Under the pieces are notes generated by a model. The model saw only the letters and a list, made by a program, of their open reading frames with translations. It had not been told where the DNA came from and did not search any database. 64,000 nt of DNA from Microstegium vimineum (lineage: Eukaryota > Streptophyta > Magnoliopsida > Poales > Poaceae): positions 12,753,398-12,817,397 of the forward strand of contig CM039120.1 in NCBI GenBank assembly GCA_022036555.1. Direction: 5' to 3'. How positions within the stretch are numbered: position 1 is the first letter of the stretch; each line of letters begins with the position of its first letter. This document shows positions 1-10,946 of this stretch, piece by piece. A program made the position numbers and the translations under genes.

Positions 1-6
1 GTCATA

Positions 7-1337
7 ATGCCTCAGGACACTCCTAGCAGAGATAGAGAAAGCTATCATCTTCAGTGGAGGACAGTCCAAGAGCAGAGGGCCTTCAATCCCTATGTTGTGC
101 CAAAGGACATGAGTGTGGATTACAGGTTTTGGAATGTTTTTCATTCTGGCTATTACACCAATGTCCTCTTTCAAGCTGCTAAACCCAAGATCATCAAGAT
201 GAAGTATGTTGATTGGGAGCACATGGAAATCAAGAAAGATCCTGTGCTTGATAGGGTCATTGATTAGTGCAGACAGCTAGGCATGTATCATTGGATGGGA
301 TTTCAGAATGGCTGGAACACTGAGATCATCTACCAGTTCTTCTCCACTTATTATCTTGACAGAGAGAACTTGGTGATACATTGGATGACAGAGGGCTTGC
401 ACTACAAGATTGACTATGTGACATTTGCTCGCCCTAATATTCATTTGGTGACAGAGGGCATGTATCATTTGTTGAGGAGGAGAGAGAGTGCACTAATATT
501 CATGATGAAAGAGGGCTGACCAATGAGGAGATCTCACAGCTCTACATTGATCCTCAGGAGGCAGATGGTCTGGTGAAGGATTTGAGGAGCAAGTACTACA
601 TCTTGAACAACCTCTTCAGGACCACACTCTATCTCAAGGCGGGATCTGCTTCAAACCTCTACAACACATCCAAAAATATGTTTAGGAGGATGAGAGGTGG
701 AGCACCACCTTTTTCAGTTGCTCGTTTCTTATGGGATGAGATATGCATTGCAGCAGGAGATGCAAGAAAGGGGCTTCCCTATGCCCCTTACCTGATGTTT
801 GTTATCGAGATGGTGACTGACCGGATCTTCAACAAGGACGTTGTCCATAAGCCTTATAGAGCAGAGAAGGCCATTCACTCTACAGCAATTCAGGAGGTGA
901 ACACTCCTCCCAGAGAGAGCTCCAGGGCAGCAGCCCTAGATTACCCTGAGTCCTCCAGCAGAGCAGCTTCCAGAGGGAGGAAGAAGGACAAGCTTGGTAG
1001 GATGTTGAAGAAGATCTTTGCTAGAATTTGCTATGCAAATGATCACTCTTACCAAACCAAGCTTGAGATCAGGGAACTCAGAAAGGAGCAAGGGCTCAGA
1101 CAGATTGACCCTCCTACTCCACCTCCAGTACTCAGTGAGGAGTCCACCTATGATGGTGATGATGATGATGAGGATGAGGAGGAGGAGGAAGAGATTGAGC
1201 AGCCCCAACTTAGATTCAACAAGCATGCATCAGCTCCTGGTACTTACTTCACAGGCTCTCCAGATGATGATGATGATGATGATGGTGATGATGATGGAGA
1301 CGACGACGATGACCACATGGAGGAGGACAATGACTAG
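7..1337 (+). pseudogene. Broken extra (env-position) ORF of the copia element
   Basis: One protein-coding region is split by damage. Residues encoded at 7-264 continue in the same frame after a stop at 265-267 up to about 430. The frame is then lost in a rearranged patch (430-502) and resumes at about 500-1334. The last 254 residues hold a conserved block (MRGGAPPFSVARFLWDEICI), a basic arginine/lysine stretch and a long C-terminal Asp/Glu-rich tail coded by gat/gag triplet runs at 1150-1320. Proteins of this kind occur downstream of pol in grass SIRE-type elements; no biochemical function is known to me. The stop and frameshift make it non-functional. A shared origin with retrotransposon env-like ORFs is inferred from position only. 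Confidence 0.65.
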
Positions 1338-1986
1338 CTTGTATTCTCTTTTCTTTTTTGTTATTTTCTATTTTTGGTGACTTGTTGCCAAAGGGGGAGA
1401 ATTACTAAGTGAAGGGGGTACAACAAATCTTCGACGGTCATGGAGGAGCAGCAACTGCTAGTTATCCTTAGCTTTTAGTTTGTGAGATGAGAGAGCAACA
1501 TGAAACTATTTTATTGTAATATTGCCACTCAAGTACTTTATTTATGTTAGTTGTGGACATGTACTCTCTCATGTATATCATGCTTGTCTTAGAATGCTTT
1601 TAGTTTATATTTTTAGCGCGCTATGTGGCTATGATTGTGCTTTTGCAGGCTTGCTGTTTGCAGCTAGGTCGGCAGTGCCGGGCTCAGGCCGGCAGTGTCG
1701 GGCTGCTCAGACAGCAAGCCTTCTGATTTATGTTGATACATGTTCATATGCATCACGTATATTCTTGTGACATTTTTTTCAACACCCCACAACAGTCATG
1801 GATGTAGGGGGAGCCCTACTTCACTCCAATATGTGAAACTTGGCCTTTTATGCAAATTTGGAAATTCAAATTACTATTCACATATTTAGGGGAAGCTCCT
1901 ACACTCATGACTTGCATTGTCTCAGATTATTATTCACTTTTGTAAGTTCTAAGTGTGTTATCATCAATCACCAAAAATGGGGAGAT

Positions 1987-3204
1987 TGAAAGTGCAATCA
2001 AGCCTTTAGTGGGTTTTGGGGACATGACAACGCAATTAGAAGACTAATGAGACTTTGTGAGTATGACAAGCAGGTTAAACTTAAGGAGGTTGATGAATAG
2101 GTTGGTGAACCCCTCCAACTACAAAAGTGCATGGCAACAAGCTCAAAGCCTTTAAATTCTTTTATACTTTGAATTTGAGTTAGGTATGTCGTACTATAAA
2201 GAGAGATTCAACACGCATGCCAACAAGTGAACCAAATGCATATCTACATATACATCACACCTCCACAGACATAGTGGGCAAATCAGCCAGCTATTCGAAG
2301 ATTGATTCTTTGATGTTCTGTCCAGGCCAGCAGTGCCAGGCAGGCCGACACTGCCGCGACTTGCTCAGCCAGTGGACAGTGAGGAGGTATTTCATACCCC
2401 CTCACTCACACCCATTCTCATTTTTACACTTCGCAAGAACAGAAAGAGAAGCTCCTTTCTTGCTCTCCCTTCTCCCTTGGTGCTCAACCACTCTCCTCGA
2501 TTTTACCTCCAATCATTCTTTGAGAGATTGAGCCTCCAAGCTTTGAGAAGAAGCTTCTCCCTCGGATCTTCACTCCTATAAGCATTTGGTTTGCGTGGTG
2601 GCCGGCGGTTTGAGTTCTTTACTCTTGGAGCTTTGCTACTAGCCGGCTAGTGGTTGCCCTTGAGCTTGCCTCCTTCGTGTGGCAGCCTAGGGAAGTTTGT
2701 ATCACCCCATATTGCTAATACATTCCTCTCATCTCAAGGGTTCATCCCCTTGACTTGAGACCGAGGAAAGAGCTAGCCTTGTGTGGCGAGCTTGAGCCTT
2801 GTGTGGCACACCTCAGCAACGTGGACGTAGGCAAGCCTTGGTGGCGAGCTGAACCACGGGTCAAATCTTGTGTCCCCTTGTGTTTGTCTCTATTATTTGA
2901 TATATATTGTTTGCAAGGTGATTTCTAGGGTTTGGACCCGATCTACTCGGTGGGTATGTTGCTACCACTTTCAGGTGGTGCTAGAGATTCTCCACACCTC
3001 TAGAAAGGTTTCTATTCAAGCACAATTTACATTCAGTATTTACATTTTGAATTGTGCTAGAATCTGTTCTGGTGACCAGCACTGCTGCTCTTAGCCCAAC
3101 AGTGTCGACCACTCGGGCAGTGCCGGCCTGTGACTGACAGCAAGTGTTTAAGTTTTGAAAACAGGCCTATTCACCCCCCCCTCTAGGCTAATCAGGTCCT
3201 TACA
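1987..3204 (+). repeat. 3' LTR of the SIRE-type copia element
   Basis: The LTR starts with TGAAAGTGC directly after the polypurine tract and ends with GGTCCTTACA, matching the GATCCTTTCA end of the element at the right edge of the window. A TATA box (CTATAAA) lies at 2194-2200, about 207 bp inside the LTR. GC-rich iterated motifs built on gcagtgcc and ggccg occur at about 2325-2350 and 3090-3125, and also just upstream of the LTR at 1670-1700. Length is about 1218 bp. Confidence 0.75.
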
Positions 3205-3239
3205 ATGAGAACACGTTATTAGAGATATCACATTATACC

Positions 3240-4080
3240 AAGAGGAGGGGCCCATGCCGAAGGCATAGGAGGCTCCATTCGCACTAGTCAGCATAGTGCG
3301 TTGCTCGAAGTAGCGGACCACAGTTGGTGCAGGAAGATGTTCGCAGTGCAGTCCCTCGAACGGCCTTCGGGAAGAAGACAAACTCAAACAACTTCCGGCT
3401 CCGGGAAGAAGAACGTCAGCAGGCGAACACCGGGAAGAAGACGAACTCGCCGGCGAACAGCTTCTCGTCGGTGGACAGCTTCCTGTCAGCGGACACTGGC
3501 GGATGAAAGCGAGCAGTCGCGGATCGCTCCCCAAAAACCTAATCGCCGCACACCCCGTTCAAGGTTCTTAGGGCAGTGTCGGTTCCGGAGGCACCTTCTC
3601 TCTCGATCTCTCGTACACGCGAAAGAACGAGACGGGAAGTATTCGAATTGCAACTCAACAGTGGATTTGGTGAAATATGTTGTGTCATGCACCCGCGTTC
3701 AAGATGAGAGCTACTCTTTATATAGACTTGAAGGACATAAAGAGACATGTGATTATTAATAGTCATGAACACCATTTATGTCACTAGTAACTGATAAATA
3801 AATTGTATGTTACTAGTAACTCACTAATCAACATGGTTGATAATGACATTAGGACTATATTAGTTACCAGTAACCGACACATCAATTATCCGTTACTAGT
3901 AACTCACTTAACAACCACTAACTCACCTTGAAATATTCCACTAATGACTATTAACACGTCATGAGTTTCACCTAGTATTAATTCTAGCTTTGAAATTTCT
4001 TTTGATTTAATTGCTAAATATAATTGGTCAAATCCAATTAAATCCAACATATCCTCTATTCCAAAGAAGGCCTAAATAGG
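3240..4080 (-). repeat. Possible minus-strand LTR fragment
   Basis: On the minus strand a TATA box (GTCTATATAAAG, plus positions 3716-3727) is followed by a leader-like, moderately GC-rich stretch that includes the phrase ttaggtttttggggagcg near 3530-3545. An AT-rich, U3-like region lies on the other side (3730-4080). This is the architecture of a copia-type LTR, but neither the TG/CA borders nor a second copy could be identified. The short ORFs in this interval show no protein family. Confidence 0.3.
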
Positions 4081-4460
4081 TAGTACCTCAAATAAATCTA
4101 AACTATTGATTTTTTTTATATTTTATAAATCATATAAATAAATAAATTAGAAAAAGAAAAACAATTCCCCCAATCATGTAGTATTATCGGATGAAACTGA
4201 AGGGGATGACCCATTCTTGGTTCGTGCACACCACACGAGACCGTAATTTCTTTCTTGGTTCATACACACAAGGAGAAAAATCATGGAAACGATTGTGGCA
4301 GCAGCCAGCAGGCAGTTGTGTGTATCCTTGTTAGTGCATTGTGGCCGGAGGGTTAAATTTCTTTATCTAGGTTCATCATGTACATGATGTTAATTAATCC
4401 ATCATATATATAACATTACATTAACGTGTGGATACATGCATGTGAGCCCGGGCACCGGTT

Positions 4461-4660
4461 GAGGGTGGCCGAGCCTTGTCTCTGTCACTGCACGAATGAG
4501 TGAATGACAGTTACATTGGAATGGAGATAGTAGCTAATGTTAGTGGTATAGTGCATATTTGAGGGTGGCCGAGCCTTGTCTCTGTCGATGCACGAATGAG
4601 TGAATGACAGTTACTTTGGAATGGAGATAGTAGCTAATGTTAGTGGTATAGTGCATATTT
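4461..4660. repeat. 100-bp tandem duplication, two copies
   Basis: Copy 1 is 4461-4560 and copy 2 is 4561-4660. They abut exactly and differ at three positions: two adjacent changes near base 27 of the unit and one near base 75. The unit begins gagggtggccgagccttgtc. No coding content is visible. A TA microsatellite begins about 20 bp after the second copy. Confidence 0.95.
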
Positions 4661-4674
4661 ACGGTTGTCTCTAT

Positions 4675-4678
<4 letters not shown>

Positions 4679-4722
<44 letters not shown>
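4679..4722. repeat. (TA)n microsatellite
   Basis: About 22 uninterrupted TA dinucleotides. The tract directly abuts the left end of a Stowaway-like MITE, whose TA target site lies within the microsatellite. Confidence 0.95.
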
Positions 4723-4724
<2 letters not shown>

Positions 4725-5195
4725 TCCCTCGGTCCCTTTTTATTCATCGTTCTCATTTCTTGAAGTCAAACATATTCAACTTATACTAAATATATATTAA
4801 AAATATTAATATTTATGTTACATAATTATTATGATTGATAGATATTTTACTCTTTTTTACAATATATTTATTGAGAGATAAAAAAATGTTGTTAATATTT
4901 TGCATAAATGTAGTTAAATTTAGAAAAAAAAATTGACATGAAAGTATGTAGTTAAATGTTGTTAATATTTTGCATAAATGTTGTTAAAGTCGTTCAAGTT
5001 TGATAGAGTTTATTGTGAATAGTATTCTCATTTAAGTCTCTAAATTGATTTGCTATGAAAGTATATTTCATAACGAATCTAATGACATTTATTTTGTATA
5101 ATAAATATTATTATTTTTATATATATTTAGTCAAACTTAAAAGTATTTGGTTTCTCGAAATATGTGAATTGCATTTTTTTTGGACAGAGGGAGTG
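4723..5195. mobile_element. Stowaway-like MITE
   Basis: The left end CTCCCTCGGTCCC follows a TA. The right end near 5178-5195 (ttttggacagagggag) is the reverse complement of a CTCCCTCTGTCC end. AT-rich interior with no ORF. At about 470 bp it is long for Stowaway, so it may be a longer Tc1/mariner-type derivative or two joined pieces; a direct repeat of ttgttaatattttgcataaatg at about 4890 and 4956 supports an internal duplication. Confidence 0.7.
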
Positions 5196-5244
5196 CTAGT
5201 TTCAAGCGATATAGGAATTCGCTCAAGCAAGCTAATGATTGTTA

Positions 5245-5455
5245 CTTCCTCCATCTTTGAAAGAATAGATTTCTGCAGTTGTCCTAAATCAAACTTTTTA
5301 AACTTTGACCAAATTTCTAAAAAAAAAACATAAAAAATTATGGTATCAAACTAATATCATTAGATTTATCATAGAACATATTTTCACATGGTACTCATTT
5401 TAAGTCATAAATGTTATATTTTTTCTATAAAGTTAGTCAAAGTTGACGGAGAGAG
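5245..5455. mobile_element. Stowaway-like MITE, 211 bp
   Basis: Flanked by TA on both sides (5243-5244 and 5456-5457). The ends are CTTCCTCCATCTTTG and GTTGACGGAGAGAG, a decayed version of the CTCCCTCCGT terminal repeat. No ORF. Confidence 0.75.
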
Positions 5456-5648
5456 TATGCACTATGATAAAATCTATAATACCATACCAAATAGGGATTT
5501 CGTACCTTGCCTTATACCAAATGGGGAGAGGGGTAGGGTTGCAGATTGGATCCTATTCAGTTGAGATACAATTTTTCTATTCGGCTACAATGAAATCTAT
5601 TATATAAAATCAGTTCCCTACAGTACATCTTGATTTCCAAGATACATT

Positions 5649-6300
5649 TGTGTAACATCCAAAATTTTGCATTCCTTTGAAATAGCTAAAAATTAATTTT
5701 ATTATGCAAGGTGTGAGCATTCAGATATAGGAAAATAATAATCATTGTTAAATTAAAACCCATCATAAGGCAATATATGTTTTTGCATTCATGCTAGAGC
5801 ATTTATGTTTTTGCATTGTGTGGTTTTGAAAACAATTCAAAGATTTTAAAAAGGAAATTTGAAAATCGTTTCTGGAAAAAGAAAAGAGTTTTTCTTTCAT
5901 TCCTTCTTTCTCTCTGCCTCCATTTCGGCCCGACAGACATGTACTCCCCTTCTCACGGCCCAACTCCAACTGCGAGGCCCAACTCGATGACCAGGGACCG
6001 CGCGCAGGCAAGGGCCACCTTCCCCCTTTCCTTCTTGTCGCTGATAGGGATGGCCTGCTCATCAGCACCTCCTCCTTCTTCCCCTGTCATGCTCGAATCA
6101 GCAAGTGCTAAAGCCGCAACCGTCTCCAAATCGTCCGAGATTTCTTACTATCCTTGCAAATTGATGAACTATATGACCTTAGAATGTGTTGGGAGTCTCC
6201 CTATACAATTTTGTAGAACTTACACCATCGTCCCATGGCACATTCCTTGAATGTGTTTTCTGTTTTGAAATGCGTAAACATTTAAACATCCAGTTGTTGA
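5649..6300 (+). repeat. Possible Ty3/gypsy LTR fragment
   Basis: The stretch starting near 5652 (tgtaacatccaaaattttgc) resembles the usual TGTAACACCC start of grass Tekay/Del-type LTRs, and the interior has the mixed AT-rich then pyrimidine-rich texture of such LTRs. No right border or second copy was found. The 144-codon ORF at 5816-6250 matches no family I recognise and is probably not a gene. Confidence 0.3.
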
Positions 6301-6537
6301 TGCAGTGAGCAATTTGTCGGTGTCAGGATCAGTACTTCGACGACCAACAGAATCAACAAGAGTTTGCTGACCAAGGCAAGTATAGCATGGGATCAGAAAG
6401 CTAAGGATGAGCTAGATCTTCTACAAACTGCATTTGGTTCGTCATGAGCAATCTCTAGGTTCGTCATTTATTATTTATTATTTTATTTACTAGATCTCTG
6501 CTCATATTGAGTGTTCTAATTTTCATATGCTCCATAC

Positions 6538-7180
6538 CGGCTCGGGACGTCGAGGCCAACCAGCTCGCCTGCGCTTCGGGAATGAAGGTCGAGTCACAGC
6601 GAGCATACGGCTCCTCCTAGTGGATGTAGAACCACTGACTCTTGTACTTCGCCACCTTCGAATGTAGCGACATGGCGATGTACCTCTCCGCCATCCCGTC
6701 CCGGAGTTGGAGATACACTGAACCAACGACGCGCGACGTCCCGCTCCTGTTGATTTTGAGGCGAAAGAAGAACCGAAAAAGCTTGAAGTGGGGATCGATT
6801 CCCATGTATGCCTCATAGAAGTGGATGAAGATTGCAATGTGCAACATTGAATTAGGATTCAAGTTGCATAGTGTAATCTGGTAATACTCTAGCAACCCAC
6901 GCAGGAAGGGATGGACGGGAACTCCAAACCCGCACCTGAAGAAGGGCTCGAACACCACCAGTTCTCCTGTGTTCGGCGTCGGATACTCCTCACCGATCGC
7001 CACCCTCCACACGACGACCACTTCATCTTGCAGGAGCCCGCCGCCGACGAGGTCTTTGATCTCCCCCATCCGCAGGGTGCACCAGGACCAATACTTCGTC
7101 CACATCAGCTTCATCAGCTCCTCCTTCTCCGCCACCTTCTTCGTTGCCACCCTCGTCTTGGTTCCCTTCTTCGGCGCCAT
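6538..7180 (-). pseudogene. Antisense ORF of a gypsy element, Transposase_28 family
   Basis: The minus-strand frame starts at an ATG at 7180 and runs 187 codons to a stop at 6617-6619. It then continues open in the same frame to a plausible splice donor (CCG|GTATGG) at 6537/6538. Residues about 70-150 carry the block LVVFEPFFRCGFGVPVHPF and the following LLEYYQITLCNLNPNS, typical of the PF04195 putative gypsy-type transposon family. The start is lysine-rich (MAPKKGTKTR). A TATA box lies 155 bp upstream of the ATG. The first exon is interrupted by the stop, and no convincing second exon was seen to its left, so this copy is probably dead. The molecular function of the family is unknown. Confidence 0.7.
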
Positions 7181-7334
7181 CTCTCTCTTGGTGAACCGGG
7201 ATCTAGGGTTCGAGATGGATTGGGGAACGACCGTAAGAACGAGCTAGAAGAGGAGAAGGCAAGAAAGCTCGGGGACTGAGGACTCCAGGAATGCAAAGGC
7301 AGGTGAAGAGTCGCCGCCGCCGATTCCGCCCTCC

Positions 7335-7341
7335 TTTTATA
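7335..7341 (-). promoter_or_regulatory. TATA box of the antisense ORF
   Basis: The minus strand reads GGTATAAAAGGAGGG, a strong plant TATA box about 155 bp upstream of the ATG at 7180 and pointing against the retrotransposon's own transcription. It implies that the antisense gene is, or was, an independent transcription unit. Confidence 0.6.
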
Positions 7342-7560
7342 CCGTGCGGCGCGACTCTTTGGTCCTAGGGTTTTGGGGAACCGCAACCGCCGCACCCATG
7401 ACCGCGCCACGTCATGCGCGCGTTGCGAGGAGCGGCGTTTCGCCCCTTAATGGGCCATCGACTACATGATTAACAAGGCCCATCCATCATTATGTCTTAT
7501 TACTGCATTCAATTATGATATTAAATCCACATTTTATCGCCTTAATTGAGCATCCTACAG

Positions 7561-8355
7561 TCTCGGGGACTAGCCCCACATGTCAGGTGTAATTTTTTGC
7601 AGTTACAATGTTACTGCTATAGTAACATGTCACACTGGCGTGCTCTCCGTTATGCTCGGGGAGTGTGGGCACAGAGACTTCGCTTGCTATTGTTATAGCT
7701 CTAACTGTCCGGTTGATCGAGCACTTCTCCGACCAGCTCTACGAGCTAGCTCAGGGACAATGGCTCGGGGACTGCATCAACCACAGTGATTTCTTCTCCA
7801 ACAAGCTTGACCCTGCTATAAGGACCATTTGGATAGCACGCTCGGGGACTATGTGCACTCACGATTATTTTTTACAATTGACTGTCCTTTTTTCCAGATG
7901 CTCTATAGCTCGGCACCACATGTTTACTACACCTACTACCAAGCTCGGGACTAAGTAGATACACTTCACCTTGCGTTGAATGTATTTGCTTCCTTCATCG
8001 ACAATTCTAGGAAGGACTTGTGCATACTTCTACTAGGACCTTGTTGTTTCCTACAATTTCTCAAGCTCCAAGTGGATACACTTAACCTGGGAAAAGATCT
8101 TCAAAATTTTCTCCAGCACCTCACATCCTTTCGGCAAGCAACTGCAGACTCCGATGATGCGACCTGGTCACTAACCAAGCTCCAATGGTTCCGACCAACC
8201 TGGCCTGATCGGAAGGCTTCTCCGAACGATGTCCCAACCAGACAACCTGGTCGGAGGCCGTCGCCAACACTATTGATACAAGGCGACCAGATCAAACCTG
8301 CTCGAAAGACATCAGAACGACTTGCTCGAACGATGTAACGTGCTCGAGGACTAGC
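7561..8355 (+). repeat. Dispersed CTCGGGGACT motif array before the 3' LTR
   Basis: The motif ctcggggact or a close variant occurs at 7562, 7655, 7764, 7841 and 7944, and as ctcgaggact at 8343 immediately before the LTR start. Spacing is about 80-110 bp for the first five. The last copy occupies the polypurine-tract position. No coding content. Confidence 0.7.
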
Positions 8356-8823
8356 TGTGGGGATATTACCTTCGTATATCCCCATGGACCTACTGGGCCC
8401 CTCGACCGAGGCGGCCCAGCTCGTGAGCCCCTGTGGCACGCGACCTGCTCGTCGTGCTCGCTAGGGATTCTACCGGTGCCTTGATCACCAAGGAAGATCC
8501 TAGAGATAGACTCGGATCTCTTACCTTAAGGGGTCGATCGTAATCTATTAGGATAAAGAAATTGTAACCCTGCTCCCCGGCTATATAAGACGAGCAGCGA
8601 CCCCCTCCCCTCGAAACATCTCTGGACGATAATCTCTCAAATTAGTCCAGCCACCAAAACATAGGATGTAGGGTGTTACAACAATTTGCCCGACCCGAAC
8701 ATGTCTAAATCGTCGTGTCTACGCTCTTTGTGTTACGCTTGATAGCCGTCGCCACACCTCCTGCATCTAATCTACTACCTTGTGCATACCCCTAGGTAGA
8801 CTATCGACCATATTTCGTCGACA
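8356..8823 (+). repeat. 3' LTR of the Tat-type gypsy element, 468 bp
   Basis: It begins TGTGGGGATATTACC and ends TATTTCGTCGACA. A TATA box (CTATATAAGACGAGC) at 8581-8595 points right, giving plus orientation. The ATCTAATCTACTACC and GGTAGACTATCGACCA phrases near the end are typical of this LTR family in grasses. The sequence after the LTR (from 8824) looks like flank, not a primer binding site, which agrees with a 3' LTR. Confidence 0.8.
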
Positions 8824-9269
8824 CCGGACCCCCACCAAGATTCATCTGAGGTCACACAATGGAATAGGTGTATCGAGTAAAGGACGAGCGGAAGCGCTGG
8901 CCGAAGGCCACCACGAAGACGTCTCCCACAAAAATCCTGAGTCTTATTCTATCTGACCAATGCGTCATGTAAGCGGCCTCCCCTTGGAAAGTAGGAGGCA
9001 TAGCCTCGACAAAGGATACGAAAAAACGAGAATAGTGTAATCTCACACCCATACACATCACAGAGACTTGGGAGTCAATTTCTCTCTCTCGACCAAGCTT
9101 GTAGACCCCCTGACAAGCAAAGGATAAGGAACATGAGTATCGTCTGACACTGGACGTAGGGATCATTCTGCCCAAACCAGTATAAACCCTTGTGTCTCCT
9201 TTTCTCACCATCTGATTCCGACACGCATACAAATTTACTAGTCGGTAGTTTCACGATACCGACGTAAAC
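8824..9269. other. Unassigned stretch between gypsy LTR and CACTA end
   Basis: A minus-strand open frame of 126 codons (8852-9232) lies here but matches no family I recognise. A short inverted repeat (cggta...taccg) occurs at about 9243-9264. Probably old transposon flank. Confidence 0.4.
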
Positions 9270-9948
9270 AATTTTTTAAAAATAATTAGCACCATTATTT
9301 TCTGCATGTTATTCAAGTAACTTAATCACAATTACTAATAATAATATGGCCATTGAAAATTAAAAACTAATCCCAAACCCTAGCTCTGGATCTAGATCAA
9401 ACCCATCCTTACCTAAAAACTAGCTAATAAATCAACCACTGAAATCAAGAAATGGCCACTAAATAAAGGTATGATCTTGTTCCCTTACTAAATTCACTAT
9501 AGTAACTTCAAAGATCTGATAGAATTTGATCCATAAATGCCTCAACTACCATGCAAGAGAGAGAGAAAAGAAAAACCCTAATTACACATTAATCTACCAC
9601 TAATACTGCAAAAGGGGTTTGAAATAGAATTTACCTAACTTATAAAGCATCCTCCACCAAAGGAAACAAAATCAAAATCTTCCTCCCTTAGAATTGGAGT
9701 TTCTGGGAGGTATAGCCCAAGGACCCCTTCCTTCCTCGGGTTACAATAAAATTTCCGAGGAGAAAGAATGGGAGCTGCTACTATACCCTGGAGCACTTGT
9801 ATAGATGGCTCCAAAGCCAACTGCCTCTGAAAATTGGTTTGCTGAAAATTCGTTGGCCTATAGTGTCAACCACTATAGAGCCGCTCCAGATTGAGCCACT
9901 TCTGTAAAAAAAAAAGTGTCATTGCTGAAAATCGTTTCTATAGTAGTG
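9270..9948 (-). mobile_element. CACTA (En/Spm) terminal fragment
   Basis: On the minus strand the piece starts CACTACTATAGAAACG at 9948. It is followed by subterminal motifs (gagcggctct, agtggctca, gaggcagttggct) and then a leader-like AT-rich region with an ORF of about 60 codons at 9635-9820. The CACTA end and subterminal repeats are seen directly. The opposite terminus was not found, so the left limit is approximate and the element is probably truncated. Confidence 0.55.
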
Positions 9949-10763
9949 TCCTCGAGTAAAAGTAAATGTAATTATGAAACATAATTTTTGAAGATATAGT
10001 GCTAGCGTAAATATTATTCTAGACAATTCCTTGTACCGGTGGATCGAAGTGGCTATCATGTTGCTTTGTAATTGAGAAATGAAACGTCTTTGACAAAAAA
10101 AAAAGGTTATCACTATTATTTATATTTTTTGTAACATACCTCATCTTCCTCCTCAAATGGTACTCTCGATGACTAGTGTTTGAATCCTCACCATGGTAAC
10201 ATTGCTTTTCCTTGGGTCCTACTTTGGATGCTTATTATGTATCGACGTTCCCGTGGAATACTGAGCTAGAAATCTAGGTAAGTTTAAATTTCACTATGTT
10301 GAACCCTATGCTATGTTTGGATATGGTATAATCAGTGGCAGGCAAGGCCTAGCAACTCATTGCATGCACGTCAAGCTTACGGTTGCTATTGTTTTGTTAT
10401 AAGAGAACAATATTATACCATAGCCAATAAATTGGATTGATAAGTCCAAACAAACCTGACGTGCTGGGATGCTGGTACACTTGTAAAAAAACTATACAAC
10501 GCCTCAACCAACCAAGGCATGGTTTCACTAATGTCCTCGCGCTCACCACCAATAGTTTGTTTTAAAAAAAAACTGAAGTGGCCATACAGATCTGGTACAC
10601 TTGTAAAAGAACCGATAGCATGTTTGAATGAGCTAAAAACGTTATTAGTAAGGTTTAATACTTAGTCCAAATTAGGTAAGGTTAGCCAGCTAGTTGACTA
10701 ACCGGTAGTTTAAGATTTGGAAAAAAAATTAATGCACTTAATAGCTCTATATGTTTATATTAA
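9949..10763. other. Intergenic, nothing recognised
   Basis: AT-rich sequence without a supported gene. Two copies of tggtacacttgtaaaa at about 10473 and 10594 suggest an old local duplication. Confidence 0.6.
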
Positions 10764-10946
10764 GAGCCTGTTTGGTAGGACTCCTATTGAGGTGATTTTT
10801 TTTTTTTTAGGAGTCAAAACCATTTTGAATGAAGCACAATTTATAATTCCTCTAAAATGACCTCGGCTTCTATATAAAAACATTTGACAAGTCTCTTTCA
10901 GATGAGTTAGAACTAGAGCCAAAGAAAAACCCTGTCAAACAAGACT
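10764..10946. mobile_element. Tourist-like MITE
   Basis: Terminal inverted repeats: left GAGCCTGTTTGGTAGGA, right cctgtcaaacaagact (reverse complement AGTCTTGTTTGACAGG). TAA precedes the left end but a clean 3-bp duplication on the right was not seen. Contains a T-run at 10798-10810. No ORF. Confidence 0.5.

Larger units (their letters stand above)
1..3204 (+). mobile_element. 3' part of a SIRE/Maximus-type Ty1/copia retrotransposon
   Basis: The window opens inside an LTR retrotransposon that runs left to right. It holds a broken extra ORF (7-1337), a purine-rich spacer with a gggggaga-type run near 1390, a polypurine tract at about 1972-1986 and a 3' LTR from 1987 to 3204. An extra ORF between pol and a long LTR is typical of the SIRE/Maximus copia lineage; the lineage call is inference because gag-pol lies outside the window. 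The target duplication cannot be checked because the 5' end is missing. Confidence 0.75.
6300..8823 (+). mobile_element. 3' part of a Tat-lineage Ty3/gypsy retrotransposon
   Basis: The plus-strand element is recognised by its 3' LTR (8356-8823), by a reiterated CTCGGGGACT-type motif upstream of it, and by a minus-strand gene (6538-7180) placed between where pol would be and the 3' LTR. Extra antisense ORFs at this site are established for Tat-lineage gypsy elements such as Grande and RIRE2/Retand. Gag and pol are absent, so the element is truncated on its left near 6300-6530. Confidence 0.7.

Noticed and set aside
936..1380. Frames opposite and beside the acidic tail, including one with methionine runs
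   Set aside because: Shadows of the gat/gag triplet repeat in the true frame.
3219..3238. Possible primer binding site (ttggtat on minus strand)
   Set aside because: Only the first seven bases fit TTGGTATCAGAGC; the rest diverges.
3301..3759. 152-codon ORF
   Set aside because: Inside an LTR-like region with minus-strand polarity; serine/arginine-rich without a family.
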